NCBI RefSeq assembly: GCF_003711515.1
Contig: NW_021167082.1
Span: forward strand, 2,473,691-2,537,690
Source of the DNA: Sodiomyces alkalinus F11
Lineage: Eukaryota > Ascomycota > Sordariomycetes > Glomerellales > Plectosphaerellaceae
Direction: 5' to 3'
Length of the DNA: 64,000 nucleotides
A program made the position numbers and the translations under genes. The notes beneath the pieces were generated by a model. The model made no database searches, was not told where the DNA came from, and worked only from the letters and a program-made list of their open reading frames with translations. Below, piece after piece: positions 37,804 to 49,299 of this stretch. Position 1 is the stretch's first letter. Every line of letters begins with the position of its first letter.

Positions 37804-38190
37804 TATATTAACCTAGAAAAGCCCTTTAGTGGGCCGTGGAGATGAAATCTTAGATAGGCACCCCCCCTTAACCTAGACGGGGACTATATAGGCGTTATCG
37901 CCTCGGTTACTATTTTCTTCCTATTAAGCGTTTTACTCTTAGTCTCTATTCTTCTTTTAAATATAACCGTTTTGCTCTTAGTCTCTATTCTTCTCTTATA
38001 CGTAATGCTCCCGCCCCCGACCCCGTCCTTATTCCTTTAGTATAATAGCTTATCGCCCTTAACCTTTATTTACCTTTGCTTTTCCCGTAATTAACCGTTA
38101 TAATAGGATACGATTATATTATAGCGGAGTATAGTTAGGATTATTAGGCTTATAATAGGAATACCCTAAAGCTAGTTAAAAAATAAAAAA
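37804..38190 (+). other. Gypsy-1 copy B, spacer between pol and antisense ORF
   Basis: Resumes copy B after the B' insertion and matches 6885-7205 of copy A. It carries two tandem copies of a unit around CGTTTTGCTCTTAGTCTCTATTCTTC (37928-38000). The A-rich end (38178-38190) was the target for Gypsy-3; AAAAA is its duplication. Confidence 0.8.
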
Positions 38191-38405
38191 TATTACGGGC
38201 TAACCCCGATATAGAGGATCCGGCTATACTCCGGATCTCCCTGACTGCGCGCTTAGTTAACAGACCTCTATCGCTAAGTTATCGCTACCTTATAGCTAGC
38301 CTAGCGCTATAGACTTTTCTCCTTTTTTCTTTTTCCTTTCTTAGTTCTAGATAATCGATTATTACGACCTTACTTAGTGCTATAACCTATAACTAGTCGT
38401 TCATA
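38191..38405 (+). repeat. Gypsy-3 5' LTR
   Basis: 215 bp starting TATTACGGG (formerly TGTTACGGG) and ending GTCGTTCATA. Contains GATCCGG-CTATACT-CCGGATC, a perfect inverted repeat (about 38217-38240). Confidence 0.93.
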
Positions 38406-38429
38406 TATCTAGAACTTAGCGATACCTAC

Positions 38430-39740
38430 GCGCTATGCTAGCGATAGATTAGGATCCTAACGCTATCGCCTAGTAACCTATTAGAATGAAATAGGTTATA
38501 GAGTAGACGAATTAACAGTTCGAAGAAAATAACCGAGCCCTAAACGTAAGGCTAGGCCCTCTCTATAAATAATATACTAATACTAACTTAAGGCTTACTC
38601 TGATATAAGAATAGTATTCGGAAATACGCTAGTTTATAGACCGATAGCACGCGAGAGAAGAAGCTGATAAACGATAACGCTAGTTAGTTAAATAGCTTAT
38701 AGCCCGGCTCCTAGGATCGCCTGCCCCGTAGAACCTAACACCGCTTAACCTGAATATTCCGGCTCCCTTATAGACTCCGATAATCCTTATACTAATAGAG
38801 TCTACCCTATTACCGGTTTTATCGCCTACGCTATAGCCGATAATAATAGTAATCGCCCCGACCTTAATAGCGATACCCGGTAAGACTATTAATAGCCCGG
38901 CGAAGTTCTTAGAGAAGCGAATATACTATAGCGTATAGGCCTACACGATACGGTAAAAGCTTATAATCGATAGCGACTTATTCTAGAATAATATATAAGC
39001 TTAGTATACGATTTATAATTACCTAGGGCCCGAAATATAATAGGTTATATCGGCTTTTTATAAAAGCCACGGGCTGGGTAAGCTTACAGACCCAAATAAC
39101 TTTATAGCGTATCTTAAGTATACTTACCTTAACCCTAAGGAATAATCACGGGCTGCCTAAGCCTTACGCACGATTCGTTAATAAACCGATAAGTCGTTTA
39201 CCGCCTTTTTACCCCGTTTTAAAAGATAGATCGCCTTTACGGGTAGTACCGAATAAGAAGCCACCGTATAGATCTTATTCCTTAAAGGAGCGATTACTTC
39301 GCGACTTAAGGATAAATATATCTCCGCCCGAATCCCTACTAACCACTATACTATATAGGTTAACGGCGTGTAAGAGATTATTAGGAAACTTAAAGGCTAT
39401 TAGTTTAAACGAAACTATAATAAACGAGCTTAAGACTATATAACTACGCAGAAGGATACCGATAATAATACGAAGATAGGCTGAGTAAACTGTATTAATA
39501 ATAGAAAGGCGAAGTAAGAGACTTGGATATACTATAACTATAATAAGAAGGGGTATATCGCGCGGAATTATAAAAAGCTAAAGGAAAACTAAGACACGGT
39601 CTAGAAGGTTAAGGAGACTTATAGGAAAGATCGCTTTAAGAGCGGGGATAAATCGATTAGTAAGGATGACTCGGAAAAAGAATAGCTTTAACACGAAAAC
39701 GGGTATTAAAGCCGATAGCCGCGATACGGCGGGAGTAAAA
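38430..39740 (+). pseudogene. Gypsy-3 gag
   Basis: Helical, charged capsid frame (for example REEADKR-R and LGKLTDPNNFIAYLKYTYLNPKE) ending in a zinc knuckle at 39533-39574, YNYNKKGYIARNY, which is C-x2-C-x4-H-x4-C with four RIP-made Tyr codons. Usual gag length of about 430 codons. Confidence 0.86.
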
Positions 39741-42700
39741 GGCGTTTAAAATACGTATTAGTAATAACTTAGCACTTATAGTAGCTAGAGTGAATAAATA
39801 GCGTATGCTTACCCTTATTAATACTAGTTATAACTATTATACCGCTATAAGGAAATAGTTTACCTAAAGACTTTAATTACCGTTGATCGATACGACGAAT
39901 CGACTACTACATAGCTTTTCGGAAGCTATTAGGACTATTAGCAGCGTAAGAATCGCTATCTACGAGCTTAAGATCGGCGGTTACCTATAAAGGATATTTA
40001 TATATATAGTACCCGGGCTTAATTAAGATATATTCCTCGGGAAGCCTTAAATAGAATAAAATAACGTAATATACTACGCTAAAGATAAACGGCTTTACTA
40101 TAGAGTAGCCGGATTAAATATACGACTTTATTATAAAAAGGAACTTACCAGAGTATAAGCTATCCGCGACGCCTATTTAATTACGGGATCTATATTCGCG
40201 GGTATTATTCGATAACTATAATAAAAGGGTAAGGAAGTCTTAATCTAGGGAGTAAGCTTAAGGGATATCGAAAAAGCGTTATATAAGAAATACCTAGTAG
40301 ACCCGAAGGACTTTATACCTAAAGAGTTATTATAAGAATTCGGCGACCTATTCGCGCCTAATAAGGCTAATTAATTACTGCTATACTAATTAGGAGTCGA
40401 CTATAAGGTAAACCTTATACTCGGAAGCGACGGTAAGGAACTATCGCTTTCTTAGGGGCCGCTTTATAATATATTAAGAGAAGAACTCTTAGTATTATAG
40501 AAAATACTTACTAACTTAATAGATAAAGGATTTATCTATACTAGTAGTTAAGAAGCCGCGGCTCCTATCCTCCTTATAAGGAAGCTAGGCGGAGGACTTT
40601 AATTCTATTATAATTATTAAGTATTAAACGCGATTACTAAATAAGACTATTATCTATTTCCCCTAATCGCCGAGATACTATAAAGCCTAAGCTAAGTAAA
40701 ATAGTTTATAAAGCTTAATATAGTCGCCGCCTTCTATAAGATTAGGATAGCCTTAGGATATAGATATAAGACTATATTCCGAACTCGGTTTAGGCTTTTC
40801 GAATAGCTTATCTACTTATTTAGCCTAAGTAAGGCTCCCGTGACTTTCTAGCGATATATTAATAAGATACAATAGCGCTTTTAAGACGACTTTATTACCG
40901 CTTATATCGACGATATCCTAGTTTACTCTAGTAGGAGTCGGGCCGACTATAAGGCGAAGGTAAAATAAATACTCTATATACTCGCGGACACTGGCCTAAA
41001 CCTAAATCCGTCGAAGTATATGTTTAGCGTGAAGATAATAAAGTACCTAGGATTTATAATTACCGCGGGGAAAGGTATATCTTATAACCTAAAGAAGTTA
41101 TAAGCTATTCGCGAGTAAGAAGCGCCTATAATAGTTAAGGGCGTACGAAGCTTTCTAGGGTTTACGAATTATCACCGAATCTTTATTAAGGATTTTTCGG
41201 GGATCTTAGCCCTATTAATACCACTAACTAAGAAAGACTATACTTTTTAATAGGGTCCCGAGGAAAAAGCGGCCTTTTATAAGCTAAAGGCGAGGTTTTA
41301 AAAAGGACCGATACTATAATAGTAGGACTTAGTAAATAAGATATTTATCGAGACGGACTACTCGGCATTTACCTTTAGGGGTAGCTTAATATAAGAAGAC
41401 GCGGACGGAAATCGCTATATAGTCGTATACTACTCTTATAAACTTAATGAAGCGGAATATAATTATCTAATCTATAATAAAGAAATACTAGCGACTATAA
41501 GTTATTTAATAACGTAGCGGGCTAAGCTTATTAATTATAGGTAGTTTATAGTCCTCTCCGATTATAAGGCCCTTAGATACTTTATAATAAAGCGAACGCT
41601 TACTAAGCGATAAAGCCGATAGGCCGGTAAGCTTATATAGTTCGACTTTATACTTAAGTATCGGAAGGGAAAGGATAATATAATAGCGGACGCCCTCTCG
41701 CGTTAATAGTAAGATAAGCCCTAAGATATAACGGATAAATAGGAGTAATCTTATTATATTTAATTAATTCCCGATACCGTGGTTCTACCTAGTATTCGCT
41801 ATATTAATAGCAGTTAATTAATCTTTAAGGCGTACTAAAAGGTATAGCGATTATAGAATAAGACGCTTATAACCGATGAATAATATTAAAAAGCCTTATC
41901 TACGGTTACCGAAAAAGAATAATAGTTCCTACTATTATTAGAATTAAAGTTATAAATAGCCGAGTGCTTAGTCTGTATAACTATATTATTACTATTCCGC
42001 GACCGAATTTAGGTGCCCGGGTCTATTAAAGGGTTAATATTACGAGGAAGGATTATTTAGTTAATTCACGATTTAGTAATTAGAGGATACCCTGGACACC
42101 AAAATACTACCGCCTTAGTAGCGCGTCGCTTCTTTTAGCCGAGAATAAATAAGGATATACGATAATTTATCCGGAACTACGATATCTATAGAAAGGGGTA
42201 TATATAGAAAAATACGAAATAAGGCCTTTTACGCCCCCTCCCGGTACTAGAATAAATATAGAGCGACTTATCAATAGATTTTATAACGGACTTATTACTA
42301 GCCGGCGAGAAGAAGGCGCGCTACCTTTAGGTTATTATAGACGATCTAACTAGGGCTATAATATTAGGAGCGATAAAGATAATAAAAGCCGAAGCTTATA
42401 TAGAATAATTCCTATACTATTACTTCCGGTTCTACGGAATACCTAGGTCGATTATTAGTAACTAAGGCTCTAACTAGATAAATAGATTCTAGAATCACTA
42501 TTATAAGCTTATATAGATATCGCGTAAGCTTAGTATAATATACTACCCCTAAACTAATAGAGTAATAGAGCGTATAAACTAAGAAGTATAAGCTTATTTA
42601 TAAGCCTTTATCTATTACGTTTAGGATAACTAGGATCGCCTATTACCCGTAGTATAACTAGCCCCAAATAACCGCGAGAGCTCCGCGACGGGGTTTAGTA

Positions 42701-43420
42701 CTTTCTTTTTAGAATATAGCTACTATATTAATCCGATCTAAATAACTAAGGAGCCCTTTTCGGAACCTAGAGTATTAGCGGCCTATAACCTATTACGCTA
42801 TTTATAGGAAACGACCGAGTTCGCCTAAGCCCTAATTATATCGATATCGCTTGGAAATAAGGAGTCTGCTAATTGATATCGTATACCGGCTAAGCGTTTT
42901 AAGGTTAATAACTTAGTCTAGCTATTATTAGCTAATTATTCGACTCCGCGACTATTATAAAAGCTTAACTAGCTTTATCGTGAATACTAAGTTATAAAGG
43001 TAATTAGCCTATACGTAGTTAAGCTTACTGTACCATTATAGATCTACCCTTAATTCTATATAGACTTATTACGTCGCGCGGGCGATAACCCCTTTCCGAG
43101 ATAGGTAGTAAATAATCCTTAACTACCGCCTATTCGAGAAGTAACTAATAGTAAAGAATACAAAGTCGAGGAAATCCTCTACGTAAGGATAAAGAGGCGA
43201 GGTAGGGGATTAAGACGTGAAGTACTAGTATAATAGGTAGGATACCATAAGCCTATATAGGAACTTCTAGAACTATTAGCGTAAACACGGGCACTTAATA
43301 AGTTTAAAGGGAAATTCGGCTTAGTAGTAACGAATAATAGCCTATTAGATACCTTCGCGCTATTATAATATAGGAACCGATATATAAACGATTATATCGC
43401 GATAATTAAAAGGGAATAAG
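39741..43420 (+). pseudogene. Gypsy-3 pol (PR-RT-RH-INT-chromodomain)
   Basis: Reverse transcriptase at about 40400-41170 with YIDD at 40903-40914 unmutated. RNase H at about 41340-41700 (ETDYSAFTF, EAEYNYLIYNKEILA). The integrase HHCC region is at about 42070-42190 and the core at about 42250-42560 (SIDFITDLLLAGEKKARY, FYGIPRSII). A chromodomain lies at about 43155-43290 (VEEILYVRIKRRGRGLRREVLV-WVGYHKPI-ELLE). The catalytic residues are largely kept, but stops prevent translation. Confidence 0.92.
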
Positions 43421-43439
43421 AGTCGGATTTAGCTTAGGC

Positions 43440-44800
43440 CGGATAAGGCCCGCGCCTTAGCCACGCTTAATATAAGCCTAGATTAATATCCTTAGCCTTA
43501 AAATCGCTATCCTCGGGATTATTAATTTCCGTAAAAGTCTTACCCTTATCGCCCCGTTATAGGTTAGAGTCTATCTCCTTAATATTATTATCGTTTTTAT
43601 TATCGCCATTATCGGGGATTATAACCGCGTTAGCAATAGTTATACCTATAAGTGTAAAAGCCCGCTTACGCTCCGCGTATTATTAGAGTTCGGAGATTAC
43701 GATATTAGCGCGACTAAGTATAAGTATCTCCCTAAATAGCCGAGTATACTCCCTTAGCTCTATAAGACTAAAGCGTCTAAAGTCTTTATCCGATAACGTT
43801 AACCCTAATAAAGAAGGAAGAGTAATAGGACGGGTATTCTTTTCCGTTATAATATTAGGAGGGATTAGGCCCGAAACTATTACCTTACCTATAACCTCGT
43901 AAGGAGGAGATAAGGCTAGTTATTCCGCCTTAGTAACGACCTTCTCTAAAGGCGATATATTTAATCTTAATACCATCTTTTCTATAACCTCTAAGGGAGG
44001 AGAAGAGATTAGCGTAATTACCTTACTAATAACCTCCGTAACTAAAGAAAGCGGGGCTAGTTTAGCTACCTTATTAATAACCTTAGGAAAAGGTAGTAAG
44101 GCTAATTACGGTGCTACCGCTTTTTAGACCTCCTAAGGAGAAGAAGGGGCTAGCGTGACTATTATACTAGGAGCCTCCGCGGGATATATAGTTATAGGTA
44201 ATATCGCTATTAGCGCTTCCCTAACTGTAAGGGTATCCTAGAACACCGCGTAAGCGTTAAGATACGGTTCTTGCTCCTAGAAGAAGAGTTAGCGAGACTA
44301 TTATAACCTTTTAAGGGGAGGAAGTCTTATAAGGGCGTTCTTATTATCGTCGCTAATAAGGGTAGCCGTCTCGAATAACCTTTATGTGTAGCCTTTAAAA
44401 TACGCTAGGAGAGGAGTATACCGGTATATCTTCGCAGAGTATACGTAGTATTTCTTCCCCCGATTAGTCTAGTTACGATAAAGGCGCTTATACTTCCTAT
44501 CGGTAATGTTACGTGTATAAGGGAGGCACGGCTTAGCACGAATACTACTAAGAGGGTACTTAGGAGGCTAACTACCCGCCGATTGTTTTATTTTAAGCGG
44601 CGGCGAGGGCGATAACACGAATTATTATACGGTAAGTATCGCCTTAAGACGTAAAAGCGTTATACTTATATTATTACCGGCGGTACGCTTACTATTATTA
44701 TTACCCCTATTATTACCGGGGGCTAGCGCTATGTATAAGAATAATATAAGTTAGTAAAGGGTTCTTAATAAAAAGATCGTGAGCAAGAGACGGCTTATCT
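43440..44800 (-). pseudogene. Gypsy-3 antisense ORF (Cys-motif protein remnant)
   Basis: Minus-strand frame opposite to gag-pol. It reads, from 44790 leftwards, SKRTAGNNISITLLRLKAILTV, PPKYPLSSIRAKPCLPYTRNIT, NRGKKYYVYSAKIYRYTPLLAYFKG (about 44470-44395) and TATLISDDNKN. Then a long C-terminal part reads ITLPSLLGLTLSDKDFRRFS and IELREYTRLFREILILSRAN (helical, about 43805-43715), ending near 43445. The GKK-YYVYSAKI segment becomes a CYxC...H...C motif if Tyr codons are RIP-altered Cys/His, as in the antisense ORFs of Gypsy-1 and Gypsy-2. Family unknown. Confidence 0.72.
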
Positions 44801-45204
44801 TAAATAGGGAACTCTTAAACTAACCGAGTATTACTATTATTATCTAAGGGTAGGGGATAGTAGAGGAATCGTTATTATAAGGAAGAACGAGTATATATAT
44901 AACTGCTATTATTATTATTATTATTATTATTAAAGGTAGGGAGGGGAATAAAGGAACAGAAGGCCTATAAGAAAAATAAGGCCGATATATCTACGGGTAG
45001 TATCTACGCGAGGGTAGCCTACGTTACTATTTCGGGTATATAAATAAAGGTTAGCAGGCTACCTAAGATTTCTTTAATATTAAGGTAAAGGCGAGGTAAG
45101 ATAAAGAGACACGACTATTCCTTTATCACCGCGACGTAAAGGGGAGCCGAACTATAACGGTAATGCGTGGTTACGTGACCCCTAAAGGGAGAGGGGGGGG
45201 ATAG
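44801..45204 (+). other. Gypsy-3 3' region with (ATT)n and polypurine tract
   Basis: Contains a perfect (ATT)8-type microsatellite at about 44906-44931 and a polypurine tract AAAGGGAGAGGGGGGGGATAG (45184-45204) directly before the 3' LTR. No other gene supported. Confidence 0.8.
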
Positions 45205-45419
45205 TATTATAGGTTAACCCCGATATAAAGGATCCGGCTATACTCCGGATCTTCCTAACTACGCGCTTAGTTAACGGACCTATATCGCTAAGTTATCGCT
45301 ACCTTATAGCTAGCCTAGTGCTATAGACTTTTCCCCTTTTTCCCTCTTCCTTCCTTAGTTCTAGATAATCTATTATTACGACCTTACTTAGTGCTATAAC
45401 CTATAACTAGTCGTTTATA
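45205..45419 (+). repeat. Gypsy-3 3' LTR
   Basis: 215 bp, same length as the 5' LTR; followed by AAAAA, where copy B of Gypsy-1 resumes. Confidence 0.93.
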
Positions 45420-46367
45420 AAAAAAAGGAAAAACCTAACCCGAAGGCTAGTAAAAAACCAAAAAAGAAAAATAACCGTTCCTTTATATATACTATTATAG
45501 CCCCTTTAGGGCGTCCTTAAATCCTACTAACTCGTCGTCTAAAGGGGTAGGCTCCCGCCTAGCTACCTCGCCGTTATTATCCTCTATATATACCTGGCTC
45601 TATACTACGGTAGTAGCCGTTACCCCCTTTTTACCTATTACCCGCGGATAGCGTCCAAGGATAACAAGATAGCGGCGTCTTCGCTTTCTACTACTTCTTC
45701 TTTTTCTTCCCTAATAAAAGAGTTAAGGGCGTTAAAGCCTTCTTCCCCTTCCCCTTCTTTACTAATAAGGTCGGTACTATATTATTATTATCGGGCACTT
45801 TATAAGGATCCGGGGGACCCTAAGGACTTTACGGCACGAAGCCTTCAGGTTATATAGGGCCACTGTTACTAAACATATCGTTACCTATAAAGCTAACCCT
45901 TATACAGGCTAAGGTAGGCCCCGAGGGTATAGGCAGGTCTCCCTAAGACTAGGCCAGGTTAAGAGTAGCTATTTACTCGAAAGTAGTAGCCGTCCGCTCC
46001 TAGGCCGCGAGGTCGCGCTTATATAACGTAAGGCGTTATTATTTCATATCGAGGCGTTTCTGCTTAACGGTAAAACGCTACTGCTATAGCCCGACGAATT
46101 ACTTAAGGATCGACTCTACACTATTAAGCCTTTTATAGATATTTTCCGCCGTTTTCCAGCGGGCGTTAGTAACTTTCTTAGCTTAATACCGAGTAGCTAT
46201 AGCTTCTTTAGTAGACGACCGGTAGTAGACGACCGGTGAACCTCTAGCGTTATTTAACCTAGAGCCTCCCTAAGGATAACCTAGTATCGAACTACTATAG
46301 TCTAGTATTAGTATTATATAGGATTAGTAAGGGTACTATATAGAATTAATAAGGGGATATCGAGTAG
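45420..46367 (-). pseudogene. Gypsy-1 copy B antisense ORF, partial
   Basis: Matches 7210-8163 of copy A and, inverted, 23500-24445 of B'. It holds the C-terminal, coiled-coil-like half of the antisense ORF on the minus strand. The N-terminal half with the Cys motif is missing because the copy is cut at 46367 by the Gypsy-4 LTR. Confidence 0.75.
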
Positions 46368-46644
46368 TAACCTTTACTATAAAATATAAGGTGTAATAAA
46401 GATATCTTCCACTAATCTAAAGGCGGGATTACCGGGAATATATCCTCGGCGAGCCCCGGACTATCTATTTCTCTATACGACCGGTCTATTCCTAGTCTTC
46501 GGGGCTATACGTATATTTAGAGAACCCGGCTCGGGCCCTAAATATACGTTTAGATTCTGGCCGGCGGGCACAATACGTGCGTATAGTGCCTGGCGCGCGA
46601 GGACTATTCGTGCGTATAGTCCTGCGCTATTCCGGCGTATTATA
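46368..46644 (-). repeat. Gypsy-4 3' LTR with three adjacent hairpins
   Basis: 277 bp. Contains three inverted repeats in a row: CGTATATTTAG...CTAAATATACG (46510-46550), GCACAATACGTGCGTATAGTGC (46567-46589) and GGACTATTCGTGCGTATAGTCC (46600-46621). The exact outer end (46368) is inferred from LTR comparison and may be off by a few bases. Confidence 0.86.
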
Positions 46645-47253
46645 TACCCCGGGCGAAAAAGAGCCCTATATCCCACGGGTATCCTGGGGAGCCGTTAGAC
46701 GATAAGGCACACGACATGTGCGCGGCCGGCGTGTTAGGCGTGCCGGACGGAGTAGTTATTACTTATAACCTATACGAACGGATAGCGTTTATAACGAAAG
46801 GGAATAGGGGATAGAATATATTATACGCTAGCTACGCTATCTACTAACTCTTCACGCTATATTCGTGGCTATATAATACTATCACGCCTTACGCGATCGC
46901 GAATGCTAGGGAAAACTAAAACGAACGATAGAGGAGAGAGAGAGAAAAAAAAATAAAACAAAATAAACCAATACGACTAGCTAAACTGCCTAAGTCTCTT
47001 TTTACGATAGCGTATATATACGCTATCTTGTCCTCCCTATATACCCGTTCTATTATAGGCTAAACTCTAACCGCGCTAACTAAGATATCAGTAATATAAT
47101 CTAAATACTAATATTCGTATACTAAATATATACTTAATACCTAATACTAAGTATATACCCTATTGCTCTATATATTCGTATACTAAACGCTAAATGCAAA
47201 CTATACGTACTAAATAAACCTTTTTTTCCTTTCTCCCCAAAAGGAATATAGGA
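46645..47253. other. Gypsy-4 3' untranslated region
   Basis: No gene seen. It holds a GA-rich run followed by A-rich sequence (46933-46960) and an AT-rich stretch of short TAATAC/ATATAC words (47090-47210). Confidence 0.55.
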
Positions 47254-48900
47254 TTAGACTTCCTTAACTTCCGCTAATTCGGCCTCCCCGTCGGGGAAAC
47301 TCTAATACTCCTCGTCGACCTTAAGTATATCCTCGATATTGGCGGAGGTAACCTCCGCCACGCGTTTATTCAGCTTAGCGTTATCGATATCGTATAATAA
47401 GATAAGTCCCTTATTTCCCGGCTCGTTATAGTATCTAGCGACGATAGTAGTATAGAGGATAAGGTCCTAGGCCCGGGTTTAGTGCTTAGTGAACTTATTA
47501 GCTATTAACGCGCGTTTAGCTAGGTCTATGCTATTATTAGGGCTAAGGGCGGTAATCTGCGTAGTATCTTCTATATGCTAGAGCGCGAGTAGGAAGGGTA
47601 ACCCCACGGTATTCTAGACCTCGCCCGGGATAATATACTCCTTAAGGAAGTTTTTAGCCTATATTCCTACCGGGGCGGGAAGTATAGTATTATATCCTCG
47701 TTATAGAAGCGAGCTTAGCTTTTATCCGTCGTGTATAAATTCCTCGTATATATACCCTATATTAGGGGTGAATAGTTACTTAGCTAGATACTTATAGCCC
47801 TATATCTAAACTATCTCTTAGCCGGGCCTAAAGAAGAACCGTTTAGCGGCTAGGGAGCTTATATAGCCCTCGTACGGTCTCTTAAGGTTACTAGAGGGCG
47901 TGTTAGTCGTTATCGGTAAGGCTATTACGGCGGCGTTATTAGCCGTGCCTAAACGTAGCTAGACGAGGACGTCGACGGCGTAGAGAATAGTCGGTATCGT
48001 TCTTTAGGTAGATAATTAGAGAAATTACCCGATAGATATAACGCGACTCTTAATAAGACTATTATAGTCCCCTGTTCTGGCTACAAACGTGGCCTTATCG
48101 ATATCGCCTCTATAATACACCTTTACTATATCTACTAGCTTAAGTATAAGATAGGCTTGTTCGTTTACCTTATATAGGATACAGCCGGGTATTATTCTGC
48201 TTACGGGGGGAACGGCGGCGGGTAGGGATAGTGCGGTTATATTTACACCACTTGTAGCCGACCGGATAGGGAATAAGACCGGCGCGCTATTATTCCACGG
48301 TATAGACGGATTAAGGGCACGCGTTATAGACCGGGGGTCTAGCAGAAAACGGCCGTTAGGCCTTTACGGTGCGTTATATCGAGGTATACTAGCGATATAC
48401 TACTTAAATATTTACTTAGGCGTATCCTAACTTACTATGTCTAGATTATAGTCTAGTAAAAACTAGGGCTAGGGATAGACGCGGGTAAGGGCCTTAGCGT
48501 TATCTACAGCGATTACTCGGCTTATGTTAGCTACGGGAGTTAAACTCTTTCGATATAAAGTACGGTTAAAAGGGTTATTATACCCTAATACAGTAGTATA
48601 GCTACGGTAACCTATAACGATTTCCTTATTCTCCCTACGCTAAGTAGAGAATACGGCCCCGGATAAGGAGAGTCTAGTAATAAGGAGACTCTTCTCTCCG
48701 AATAGTGTAATAGCGCGGAAATAGCCCTTAAACGGTAGTCCCTCGCCGGTTCTACCGTGCTAGAAGTACTTAGAGAACCGGTGCTCGAATATAATATCCT
48801 TTAACCGGTTAACCGCTAATAGGTATTCTACCACGAACTAGCGGGCTATAAATACGATAGTAATTATATATAGGAGTTAGGGATTATAATACGTTATAAA
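47254..48900 (-). pseudogene. Gypsy-4 ORF3, sense strand, unknown function
   Basis: A minus-strand frame of about 540 codons downstream of the chromodomain and in the sense of the element. It is broken only by TAG/TAA at likely Gln/Trp sites. Readable parts include GYRSYTTVLGYNNPFNR, NGRFLLDPRSITRALNPSIP, YLILKLVDIVKVYYRGDIDK, EEFIHDG-KLSSLL-RGYNT and ARYYNEPGNKGLILLYDID. The acidic end ...DGEAELAEVKEV terminates at 47254. It lacks an obvious signal peptide or membrane helix, so I see no support for an envelope protein. I do not recognise the family. Confidence 0.72.
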
Positions 48901-49299
48901 ATAAACGGCTATAATAGTAAAGAGTAGGAGAGAATTAGTAAGCGTATTCGGGCGTTAGGAGAAGTTTTTATATCTAGGTAAGAGGGCGGCCTAATCTAGC
49001 AGACTATCGCGGTTCCTGCTATTTTTATTACAATTCCGCGTTATTCTTCTTTTATATACCTGCCGTTTAAAGATAGGATAACCCTCGTGCCTTCCTTTAC
49101 CCGAGTTCGAGGTTGTTCGCTATATATAGATAGCGCGTAGTTACCTTAGGTAACTCACTTTCCTTATTCGGTACCGAGTAAGGCGGCGAGGCTACGTTAG
49201 CGTTCCGTAAAGGTTTTTTACTTCGAGTGTCTTTTAACCCTTTAGTTCTTTTAACGTCTCCCGGTTCTAGCGCTTTATCTTTTTTCGCTTCTTTCGTTA

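Larger units (their letters stand above)
38191..45419 (+). mobile_element. Gypsy-3 chromovirus (D), full length
   Basis: 7229 bp with 215-bp LTRs (38191-38405, 45205-45419), flanked by AAAAA runs that fit a 5-bp duplication. Order: gag with CCHC knuckle, RT, RNase H, integrase, chromodomain, then about 1.7 kb with an antisense ORF and a strong polypurine tract. Stops at Gln/Trp sites show RIP, although the element keeps long readable stretches. Confidence 0.94.
15886..46367 (+). mobile_element. Gypsy-1 chromovirus copy B, split in three by nested insertions, 3' end missing
   Basis: The copy begins with an LTR at 15886-16225, runs through gag-pol to 21839, resumes at 37804-38190 after insertion of B', and resumes again at 45420-46367 after insertion of Gypsy-3 (D). 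The resumed parts line up with 6880-7210 and 7210-8160 of copy A. At 46367 the copy stops, at the position corresponding to about 8163 of A, against the Gypsy-4 LTR. The remaining third-ORF sequence and the 3' LTR do not reappear to the right of Gypsy-4. Confidence 0.88.

Noticed and set aside
37639..37845. Open frame with FTSRDYSIYY, resembling the attenuator peptide core FTSQDYLS
   Set aside because: It lies across the Gypsy-1 B' 5' LTR and its flank; the resemblance is chance and the rest of the peptide does not match. The real attenuator uORF is at 57783-58123.
46473..46676. 67-codon frame with repeated YARIV words
   Set aside because: It lies in the Gypsy-4 LTR; the repeated words come from the tandem hairpins.
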